Assembly (NCBI GenBank): GCA_022823665.1
Contig: JAJEHN010000017.1
Location: 109,501-173,500 of the forward strand
Direction: 5' to 3'
Source: Thermoanaerobaculia bacterium
GTDB taxonomy: Bacteria > Acidobacteriota > Thermoanaerobaculia > Multivoradales > Multivoraceae
DNA: 64,000 nucleotides
The notes under the pieces are model-generated. The model did no database searches. It was not told the origin of the DNA and saw only the letters and a program-made list of their open reading frames with translations. Within the stretch, counting starts at the first letter, position 1, and every line of letters starts with the position of its first letter. A program made the position numbers and the translations under genes. Below are positions 34,045-41,437 of this stretch, piece after piece.

Positions 34045-34507
34045 TCGCTCCTCCCTGGTTTGCTTCGGCGCTGCCGCCCGAGGCGTCGAACTTCTTGTGA
34101 AGCCGGACCTTCGTGCCGCCCTCGGCGCCGAAATCGTAGTCGATCTTATCCATGAACCTGCGCATGTAGAAGATGCCCCTGCCTTCCGTCTTGAGCAGGT
34201 TGTCGGGCGCAAGCGGGTCCGCCACGGCGCCCGGATCGAAGCCGCTGCCCTGGTCCTCGACCGTGATGTCGAGTCCGCTCTCGCCTACCGCCAGACAAAC
34301 CTCCACCTTCTTCTCGGGATCCAGCGCGTTGCCGTGCTTGATCGCGTTGGTCAGCGCTTCCCGCAACGCGATGCCCATCCAGTAGCCGGTCTCTTCGTCG
34401 ATCGGCAGGGACTCGAGCGTTTCGTCCAGCACGGCCTTGACCAGCTCGATGTTCTCGTACCGGCTGCCGATGGAGAGCCGAATCGTCTGCTGGACAGGTT
34501 CCGGCAC
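34034..34507 (-). CDS. RsbW-like serine kinase / anti-sigma factor
   Basis: A 157-residue HATPase of the GHKL type. The N box is REALTNAIKHGN (49-60), then VEDQGSGFDP and GRGIFYMRRFMD. These match the RsbW/SpoIIAB class, which phosphorylates STAS antagonists and binds sigma factors. Overlap with the STAS gene supports a kinase-substrate pair. The target may be something other than a sigma factor, as in many non-Firmicutes. Confidence 0.9.
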   Translation of the reverse strand: MPEPVQQTIRLSIGSRYENIELVKAVLDETLESLPIDEETGYWMGIALREALTNAIKHGNALDPEKKVEVCLAVGESGLDITVEDQGSGFDPGAVADPLAPDNLLKTEGRGIFYMRRFMDKIDYDFGAEGGTKVRLHKKFDASGGSAEANQGGANED

Positions 34508-34520
34508 GGCCGCCTCCGCC

Positions 34521-35009
34521 TCAGGACCTGGCGCGAGTCGCGCCGCGCTGGTGCTGGTAGCGGCTGCCGGCCCCCGGCTCGCCGTACGCGGTCTCCGGCT
34601 CGGACTCCATCGCGATGAAGATGAGCTGTGCGATCCGGCGGCCCGCGTCGAGCACGAAGGGCACCGGGCCCAGGTTCTGCAGCTCCAGGGTGATGTTCCC
34701 CTCGAATCCCGGGTCGCACCAGCCGGCCAGCGAATGGTTGATCCACAGCCGGCCCAGCGTCGACTTGAGCTTCAGGTCGCAGGCCACCGAACGCGGAATC
34801 CGCACGAACTCGAGGGTGGTGGCGAGCACGACCTCGTTCGGGAACAGCTTGATCCTGTCGCCGTGGAACTCCTCCGGGTCGCGGGTGGGGCAGATCCAGT
34901 GGTCGCCGACACGGACGTCGTAACTGGCCGCGTTCACCTGGTCCGGTTCGAAGGGGTCGACGCCGCCCGCTTCGCCCCAGGCGCTGATCCAGTGGTCCGG
35001 CTTGATCAC
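34521..35009 (-). CDS. dcd: dCTP deaminase
   Basis: Deaminates dCTP to dUTP for thymidylate synthesis. The 162-residue protein starts at GTG. It has NAASYDVRVG (26-35), KSTLGR (82-87) and the core GWCDPGFEGNITLEL (96-110) with catalytic E103. A bifunctional dCTP deaminase/dUTPase cannot be excluded from sequence alone. It lies 36 bases downstream of glpX and 13 bases before the RsbW-like gene. Confidence 0.93.
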   Translation of the reverse strand: MIKPDHWISAWGEAGGVDPFEPDQVNAASYDVRVGDHWICPTRDPEEFHGDRIKLFPNEVVLATTLEFVRIPRSVACDLKLKSTLGRLWINHSLAGWCDPGFEGNITLELQNLGPVPFVLDAGRRIAQLIFIAMESEPETAYGEPGAGSRYQHQRGATRARS

Positions 35010-35045
35010 GGCCGTTCCGCCGCTGTGTCGTCCACGTTCCCCACC

Positions 35046-36020
35046 TCAATAGAAGTAGACGGGACCACCGTCCTCGCCACGGTGAATCGTCTCGACGAAC
35101 CGGATGACGCCCTCCCTGAGCGACATGGTCAACGTCGACGTCCGGAAGCCGTCGCCAAAGAAGCGGACGCCCCGAAGCAGGTCGCCGCCCGTGACGCCGG
35201 TGCAGCAGAAGAGGATGTCGTCCCCCGGAGCAAGCTCCTCGGTGGTGTAGACGCGGTCGGGATCCTCGATGTCGAACTGGGCGAGGCGCCGCTTCTGCTC
35301 GTCCGAAAGCGCCGACAGCCGGCCCTGGATCTCCCCGCCGAGGCAACGCATCGCCGCCGCCGTGATCACTCCTTCCGGCGCGCCGCCGGCGCCGATCACC
35401 GCGTGGACGCCGGTGCCGCGGACCGCCGCCGCGATCGCCGTCGACAAATCCCCGTCCCCGATCAGCTTGATGCGCGCTCCGGCGGTCCGGATGTCGTCGA
35501 TCAGGCCCCGGTGCCGGTCCCGGTCGAGAACGACCACGGTCAGGGCGCTGACGGCGCAGTCGAAGGCGGCCGCGATCGCCTTCAGGTTGTCCTCCACCGG
35601 AGCGTCCAGGTCGACCTTCCCGCGAGCGGTCGGGCCGACGACGATCTTGTCCATGTAGATGTCGGGGGCGTGGAGCAGGCCGCCGCGCTCGGAGGCGGCG
35701 AGCACCGCCATCGCGTCCGAAGCCCCGGTCGCGCAGAGATTCGTCCCCTCCAGGGGGTCGACCGCGAAGTCCACCTGGAGGTCGCCCGCGGCCCGCCGGC
35801 CGACCTTCTCGCCGACGTAGAGCATCGGCGCCTTGTCCCGCTCCCCCTCGCCGATCACCACCCGGCCGTCGATCGCCATGTCCGCCAGGACCCCGCGCAT
35901 CGCCTCGACGGCGACGTGGTCCGAGTGGTGGCGGTCGCCGTAGCCCATCGTCTGGGCCGCCGCGACCGCGGCGGCCTCGGTGACGGCGACGAAGTCATGA
36001 TCGCGGAGCTCCCCGGTCAC
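35046..36020 (-). CDS. glpX: Class II fructose-1,6-bisphosphatase
   Basis: Gluconeogenic phosphatase of 324 residues. The GTG start at 36020 overlaps the upstream stop (GTGA); the open frame continues beyond, but there it lies antisense-like across the dehydrogenase gene in another frame. Motifs: [33 protein letters not shown], and [20 protein letters not shown]. The size and motifs are standard for GlpX. Coupling to an acyl-CoA dehydrogenase suggests joint use during growth on organic acids. Confidence 0.95.
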   Translation of the reverse strand: MTGELRDHDFVAVTEAAAVAAAQTMGYGDRHHSDHVAVEAMRGVLADMAIDGRVVIGEGERDKAPMLYVGEKVGRRAAGDLQVDFAVDPLEGTNLCATGASDAMAVLAASERGGLLHAPDIYMDKIVVGPTARGKVDLDAPVEDNLKAIAAAFDCAVSALTVVVLDRDRHRGLIDDIRTAGARIKLIGDGDLSTAIAAAVRGTGVHAVIGAGGAPEGVITAAAMRCLGGEIQGRLSALSDEQKRRLAQFDIEDPDRVYTTEELAPGDDILFCCTGVTGGDLLRGVRFFGDGFRTSTLTMSLREGVIRFVETIHRGEDGGPVYFY

Positions 36021-37237
36021 GAGCCGGCCCCCGCGGCGGCAGCGGCCGGCGCCGGCCGTTCGACCGCCTCGCGCGCCTGCTCGCGGCTCATCGGCGGGTT
36101 GAAGGAGGGAATGCCGGTGATCGCCTGGCCGATGACGAGACCGTGGATGTCGTGGGTGCCCTCGTAGGTGTAGACCGACTCGATGTTCAGCATGTGGCGG
36201 ACCACCGGGTATTCGTCGGAGATGCCGTTGGCGCCCAGGATCTCGCGCGCCAGCTTCGCGCACTCGCGAGCCACCCAGATGTTGTTCCGCTTGCACATCG
36301 AAACGTGCTGGGGCTCCATCGTGCCGGCCGTCTTCAGCCCCGCCAACTGGTAGACGAGAAACTGTCCCTTGGTGATCTCGGTGATCATCCAGGCCAGCTT
36401 CTCCTGGACGAGCTGGTGGCTGGCGATCGGCTGACCGGCGAACTGCACCCGTTGCCGGGCGTACTCGAGCGCCGTGTGGTAGCACTCCATCGCCGATCCG
36501 AGGCCGCCCCAGCAGATGCCGTAGCGCGCCTGGTTCAGCGTCTGGAGCGCCGAGCCTATGCCCCGGGTGCCCGGCAGGATGTTGTCGGCCGGAATGCGGC
36601 AGTTCTGGAACGAGAGTTCGCCGGTCGCCGAGGCCCGCAGCGAGAACTTGCCGTGCATCTCGGCGCTGGTGAAGCCCTCCGTCCCCTTCTCGACGAGGAA
36701 GCCCCGGATCCCCTCGTCGGTGCGCGCCCAGACGACGGCCACGTCGGCGACGTTGCCGTTCGTGATCCACTGCTTGGCGCCGTTCAGCACCCAGCAGTCC
36801 CCGTCCCGCCGCGCGCGCGTGCGCATCGCCGAAGGGTTCGAACCGAAGTCCGGCTCGGTGAGCCCGAAGCAGCCGATCATCCGGCCGCTCGCGAGTCCGG
36901 GAATGAACCGGTCCTTCTGCTCCCGGGAGCCGAAGGTGAGAATCGGGTACATCACCAGGGAACTCTGGACCGAGACCATGCTGCGAACGCCCGAGTCGCC
37001 GCGCTCCAGCTCCTGCATGACGAGCCCGTACGCGACGTCGCCCAGGCCCGGCAGCCCGTACTCGGTGAAGTTCGCCCCGAACAGGTTCAGATCGCCGAGT
37101 TCGGGAGCGAGTTCCATCGGCGCCTTCGCCTCCCGATGGCAGTGCTCGATGATGGGCTTCACGCGCTCGTCGACGAACTGGCGGACGGTGTCCCGCATGA
37201 GCCGTTCCTCGCCGCTGAGCAGCGAGTCGAAGTTCAT
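36017..37237 (-). CDS. Glutaryl-CoA dehydrogenase-like acyl-CoA dehydrogenase
   Basis: FAD enzyme of 406 residues. It shows the acyl-CoA dehydrogenase signatures [32 protein letters not shown] and, near the end, [20 protein letters not shown], whose glutamate is the catalytic base. The [14 protein letters not shown] stretch and this glutamate position are typical of glutaryl-CoA dehydrogenase (lysine and tryptophan breakdown). The substrate is inferred from this resemblance. The ATG at 37237 is preferred over an in-frame TTG at 37264. Confidence 0.88.
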   Translation of the reverse strand: MNFDSLLSGEERLMRDTVRQFVDERVKPIIEHCHREAKAPMELAPELGDLNLFGANFTEYGLPGLGDVAYGLVMQELERGDSGVRSMVSVQSSLVMYPILTFGSREQKDRFIPGLASGRMIGCFGLTEPDFGSNPSAMRTRARRDGDCWVLNGAKQWITNGNVADVAVVWARTDEGIRGFLVEKGTEGFTSAEMHGKFSLRASATGELSFQNCRIPADNILPGTRGIGSALQTLNQARYGICWGGLGSAMECYHTALEYARQRVQFAGQPIASHQLVQEKLAWMITEITKGQFLVYQLAGLKTAGTMEPQHVSMCKRNNIWVARECAKLAREILGANGISDEYPVVRHMLNIESVYTYEGTHDIHGLVIGQAITGIPSFNPPMSREQAREAVERPAPAAAAAGAGS

Positions 37238-37311
37238 GAAATCAACGCCTGGAAATCGGTCCAAAGCCCTCTCCCGGGTGGTTCGCGGCAGTGCCGAACC
37301 CTACCAGTAGG

Positions 37312-38154
37312 ATGCCGGCCGTGACTCTGATTCGCCTGGCGCTCCCGCTGGTGGCCGGCGCCGCGTGCGCCTGGTGGATCGACCGATCCACGGCGGCGCG
37401 CGGGCTGCTGCCGCCCGGCTTCGCCGACGCCGCGTGGGGCGACCTGCGCCGCCTCGCCGCGATCGTCCTGCTCGCCCTGGTGCTCTGGGTCGGCGTGTTC
37501 GCCGCCGCCGGGCAGATCGGCCTGCCGTCACCCGAGATCGACTTCGAGAACCTCTCGCCTGTCCTCCTCTTCCAAACGCACGCGATCCTGATGGCGACGC
37601 TGGCGAGCTGGCTCGTACTCGGCTACTGGAACTGCGGCCACCGCGCCAGCGAGGTGATTCTGAGCCAGTTCGGCCTGCGAACGCCGACCGGTACCAGCGT
37701 GCCGAAGGAGACCGGGCTCGGCATCCTCGCCGGCCTCATCCTCTGGGTGGGCGTGCTGGCCGCTGTGTTCATCGCGGCGCTCGCCGTCGGGCTGATCGGC
37801 GGCTTCGAGAACCTGCCCACGGAAGCGCCGGAAATGGTGCTTTGGATGGGCAGCCTGCCCCTCCTCCTCAGACTCATGGTCAGCCTCTCCGCCGGTGTCG
37901 TCGAGGAGCTCTTCTTCCGCGGCTTCCTGATGCCGAGGGTCGGTTTCTGGGCGTCGAACGTGCTGTTCGTCCTCGCTCACGCGAGCTACCAGCAGTCCTT
38001 CCAGCTCTTCGGTGTCGCGCTTCTCTCGGTCGCCTTCAGCATGCTCGTGCGCTGGCGAGGCAACATCTGGCCCGCCATCGCCGCCCACTTCCTCTTCGAC
38101 GCGATCCAGTTGCTGATCATCGTGCCAACAGCCGCCAGCGCGGCGGGCACTTGA
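37312..38154 (+). CDS. CPBP-family intramembrane metalloprotease
   Basis: A 280-residue membrane protein with about seven hydrophobic helices. The three motifs of the CPBP/Rce1 family are present: EELFFRGF (198-205), H223 in FVLAHASYQ, and H259 in AAHFLFD. Bacterial members act on membrane proteins, prenylated substrates or bacteriocins, and the substrate here is unknown. An in-frame GTG at 37291 is an alternative start. Confidence 0.88.
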   Translation: MPAVTLIRLALPLVAGAACAWWIDRSTAARGLLPPGFADAAWGDLRRLAAIVLLALVLWVGVFAAAGQIGLPSPEIDFENLSPVLLFQTHAILMATLASWLVLGYWNCGHRASEVILSQFGLRTPTGTSVPKETGLGILAGLILWVGVLAAVFIAALAVGLIGGFENLPTEAPEMVLWMGSLPLLLRLMVSLSAGVVEELFFRGFLMPRVGFWASNVLFVLAHASYQQSFQLFGVALLSVAFSMLVRWRGNIWPAIAAHFLFDAIQLLIIVPTAASAAGT

Positions 38155-38181
38155 GCGCCGCCCGCTGCCGAACGCCCGGTC

Positions 38182-39381
38182 TCAGACCAGCAGGCCGGCG
38201 ATCGTCGCCGTCTGCAGGCAGGCGAGTGTGCCCGCGATCATCGCGCGGAGCCCGAGGCTGGCGAGTTCGCTCTTGCGCTCCGGGGCGATGCCGCCGATGC
38301 CGCCGATCTGGATCGCGATCGACGAGAAGTTCGAGAAGCCGCACAGGGCGTAGGTGGCGATGACCCGGGACTTCTCCGACAACTGGTTCTCCGCCGAGAT
38401 GTCCTCGAAACGGGAGTAGGCGACGAACTCGTTGGCCGCGGTCTTCAGGCCGAGAAGCGTCCCCACCGCGTCCGCCTCCGCCCACGGCACCCCCATGACC
38501 CAGGCCAGAGGCCGGAACAGGAAACCGAGGATCATCTCCAGGTTCAGGCCCGGAAGGCCGATCCAGCCCCCCACCGGCCCGAGGACACCGTTGACCAGCG
38601 CCACCAGCGCGATGAAGGCGAGCAGCATGGCGCCGACGTTCAGCGCCAGCTTCAGGCCGTCGCCGGCGCCCTGGGCGGCTGCATCGATCATGTTGGCCCA
38701 CGGCGTCTTCACCTTGAAGTCGGTGTCCGCCGAGACCCCGTCCGTCTCGGTTTCCGGGATCATCAGCTTGGCCATGACCAGGGCCGCCGGCGCCGACATG
38801 ACGCTGGCGGCGATCAGGTGGCCGGCCGAAATGCCCATGCCCACGTACGCCGCCAGCACGCCCCCGGCGACCGTCGCGAAGCCGCCGGTCATCACCGCCA
38901 TCAGCTCCGAGCGGGTCATGTTGCCCACGTAGGAGCGGATCAGGAGCGGGGCCTCGGTCTGACCGACGAAGATGTTGGCCGAGGCGGACAGCGACTCGGG
39001 GCCGGACGTGCCCATCACCTTCGTCATCACGACCGCGAAGACCTTGACCACCCGCTGGATGACGCCGAGGTGGTAGAGCACCGCGACCACGCTCGAGAAG
39101 AAGATGATCGTCGGCAGCACCCGGAAGGCGAAGGGGACGTGCTCGAAGCCCTCGCCGAAGACGAACCGTGAGCCCTCGTCGGCAAACTCGAGGAAACCCG
39201 TCACGACTTCCGTCGCGCCGGCGAAGAAGGCTCGACCGGGGGCCGTCTTCAGAATCAGCAGGGCAAGGACGAACTGGATCGCGATGCCCGTAACCACGGT
39301 CCGCCAGCGGACCCCGAAGCGGTTCGTGGACAGCAGCCAGGCGATGCCCGGAATGACGAGGAGCCCGATCAGACCGGCCAT
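38182..39381 (-). CDS. Concentrative nucleoside transporter (NupC family)
   Basis: A 399-residue inner-membrane cation/nucleoside symporter. Diagnostic segments are FRVLPTIIFFSSVVAVLYH, SANIFVGQTEAPLLIRSY and MTGGFATVAGGVLAAYVGMG. The C-terminus holds the CGFSNFSSIAIQIGG block. The full set of CNT motifs and normal length support function. It lies 26 bases downstream of hflC on the same strand. Confidence 0.94.
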   Translation of the reverse strand: MAGLIGLLVIPGIAWLLSTNRFGVRWRTVVTGIAIQFVLALLILKTAPGRAFFAGATEVVTGFLEFADEGSRFVFGEGFEHVPFAFRVLPTIIFFSSVVAVLYHLGVIQRVVKVFAVVMTKVMGTSGPESLSASANIFVGQTEAPLLIRSYVGNMTRSELMAVMTGGFATVAGGVLAAYVGMGISAGHLIAASVMSAPAALVMAKLMIPETETDGVSADTDFKVKTPWANMIDAAAQGAGDGLKLALNVGAMLLAFIALVALVNGVLGPVGGWIGLPGLNLEMILGFLFRPLAWVMGVPWAEADAVGTLLGLKTAANEFVAYSRFEDISAENQLSEKSRVIATYALCGFSNFSSIAIQIGGIGGIAPERKSELASLGLRAMIAGTLACLQTATIAGLLV

Positions 39382-39407
39382 CTATCGACTGACCGCCGGA
39401 CCGGCAG

Positions 39408-40340
39408 CTAAGGACCGCTGGCTTTCAGGAAGCTGAAGTAGTCGCTGTCGGTCGACACGACCAACCAGGTGTTCGGGTCGATCGTCTTCTCGAAGGCCTC
39501 CATCGTGCGCAGGAACTCGTAGAAGTTCCTCGACTGGACCGACTGGTTGTAGGCCGAGGCGTAGATCTCGGTGGCCTCGGCGTCGGCCCGGCCCCGGATC
39601 TCCGTCGCCTGGCGGTAGGCCTCCGACTCGATCCGCTTCAGGTCGCGATCCATGTTGCCGAGAATCTCCGACGCCTGGCCCTGGCCCTGGGAGCGGAACC
39701 GGTCCGCGATCCGCTGCCGTTCCGAGATCATCCGGTTGAAGACGTCCGGCTCGACCTGCTGGCCGTAGTTGATGCGCCGGAACTGCACGTCCAGCACCTC
39801 GATGCCGAGATCGGCGGTCCGCTCCTGGGCCGCGACCAGGATGTCCTGGCGGATCTTGTCGCGGCCGGTGACGATCTCCTCGAGGCCTCCCCCGGCATCC
39901 GGATAGGACTCGTCCGCCGCCGCCTCGCGGTTCGTACTGCGGATCACCTCGATCAGATCGTGGTTGGCGATCGCGTTGCGGGTTTCACCGTCCAGGATGT
40001 CGTCGAGCCGCGACTGGGCGCCCAGCTCGTCGCGCAGGCGCTGGAAGAACAGCAGGGGATCCGAAATCCGCCACCGGGCGTAGGTGTCGACGAAGATGAA
40101 CACCTTGTCGCGCGTCGGCAGTTCCTCGGCGGAGCCCTGCCACTCCAGGAAGCGGCGGTCGAAGTAGTGGGCCTTCTGGATGAAGGGCAGCTTGAACTTC
40201 AGCCCGGGAGTTTCGATCGCGTCGCCGACAGGAGCGCCGAACTGCGTGATGATCGCCTGGCGATCCTCGGGCACGATGAACAGCGCGTTGCTCGCGACGA
40301 GCAGCAGCACCAGGACCAGGAGGATGGTCAGGACCTTCAC
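39408..40340 (-). CDS. hflC: HflC-like membrane protease modulator
   Basis: SPFH/band-7 protein of 310 residues with one N-terminal membrane anchor (LTILLVLVLLLVASNALFIV). It partners with HflK in the periplasm-facing cage that regulates FtsH. The GTG start at 40340 overlaps the hflK stop (GTGA). The segment YARWRISDPLLFFQRL and the long helical RADAEATEIYA region are typical of HflC. Confidence 0.94.
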   Translation of the reverse strand: MKVLTILLVLVLLLVASNALFIVPEDRQAIITQFGAPVGDAIETPGLKFKLPFIQKAHYFDRRFLEWQGSAEELPTRDKVFIFVDTYARWRISDPLLFFQRLRDELGAQSRLDDILDGETRNAIANHDLIEVIRSTNREAAADESYPDAGGGLEEIVTGRDKIRQDILVAAQERTADLGIEVLDVQFRRINYGQQVEPDVFNRMISERQRIADRFRSQGQGQASEILGNMDRDLKRIESEAYRQATEIRGRADAEATEIYASAYNQSVQSRNFYEFLRTMEAFEKTIDPNTWLVVSTDSDYFSFLKASGP

Positions 40341-41380
40341 GGCGTTCCCTCCCCGGCCTGCTGGGCCGCGGCCTGACGCGTCGTCCTCGCGGCGCTGACT
40401 CCCTCGAAGCTCATGATCGGCGTCAGACCGTCGACGTCCTCGTCGACGACGATCTTCCGGCCCACCTTCGGCAGCACTCGCTCCATCGTTTCGATGAACA
40501 GCCGCTTGCGCGTCACCTCCGGCGCCTGGCGGAACTCCTCGTAGAGGGCGTTGAAACGGGTCGCGTCGCCCTGGGCCCGGTTCACCCGGTCGAGCGCGTA
40601 GCCCTCGGCCTGCTGGATCGTCTGCCGCGCCTGACCCTCGGCTCGCGGAATGACCCGGTTGTACTCGGCCTCGGCTTCGTTGACCAGCCGCTCGAGCTCC
40701 TGTTCGGCCTGATTGACGGCGTTGAAGGACGGCTTGACCGGCTCGGGCGGGTTGTTGCTCTGGAGCACCACCTGGTCGATGGCGATCCCGGTCTCGTACT
40801 GGTTGCACAACTCCTGCAGCTCGACCTTCACCGAGCCTTCGATCTCGGCCCGGCCGACGGTCAGCACTTCGTTCACCGTGCGGTCCCCGACCACCTTGCG
40901 CATCACCGCCTCGCTCATGTCGCGGAAGGTCTCGTCCAGGTTGCGAACCCGGAAGAGATACTGGTACGGGTCGACGACCCGATACTGCACCACCCACTCG
41001 ACGACCGCGGCGTTCAGGTCGCCGGTCAGCATGTTCGCCTCGTCCGGGTTGGCCACGAAGGCGCTTCGCACCCCCACGCTCTCGCTGCTGAAGCCGAACT
41101 CCTGCTTCAACTGGCGCCTCACGGGCACCTTGGTCAAGTCGTCGACGAGCGGGATCTTGAAGCGCAGGCCCGGCTCGGTCGTGCCGGCGTACTTCCCGAG
41201 ACGGAGGATGACCCCCACCTCCTCGGGCTGCACCGTGTACACGCTGGACAGGGCCAGAAGACCGGCCACCACCACGACGGCGATGATCTTCAGACCGCCC
41301 AGGCGCTCGCGCAGGGCCTTGGTCACATTGCCGAGATCGAGGGGGCTGTCGGCGCCGGGAAAGTTGTCAGACATAGCCAA
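40337..41380 (-). CDS. hflK: HflK-like membrane protease modulator
   Basis: SPFH-domain protein of 347 residues with a short cytoplasmic N-terminus, a helix (IIAVVVVAGLLALSSVYTV) and the HflK block TGDLNAAVVEWVVQYRV. A coiled coil rich in Glu, Gln and Ala follows. With hflC directly downstream it forms the FtsH-regulating complex. Divergent from the helicase gene with 57 bases between starts. Confidence 0.95.
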   Translation of the reverse strand: MAMSDNFPGADSPLDLGNVTKALRERLGGLKIIAVVVVAGLLALSSVYTVQPEEVGVILRLGKYAGTTEPGLRFKIPLVDDLTKVPVRRQLKQEFGFSSESVGVRSAFVANPDEANMLTGDLNAAVVEWVVQYRVVDPYQYLFRVRNLDETFRDMSEAVMRKVVGDRTVNEVLTVGRAEIEGSVKVELQELCNQYETGIAIDQVVLQSNNPPEPVKPSFNAVNQAEQELERLVNEAEAEYNRVIPRAEGQARQTIQQAEGYALDRVNRAQGDATRFNALYEEFRQAPEVTRKRLFIETMERVLPKVGRKIVVDEDVDGLTPIMSFEGVSAARTTRQAAAQQAGEGTP

Positions 41381-41437
41381 CGAGGCTATGCCATCGGCCC
41401 CCGGAAAACAACCGCCGGAGCGGTAGTCTCACCGCCT

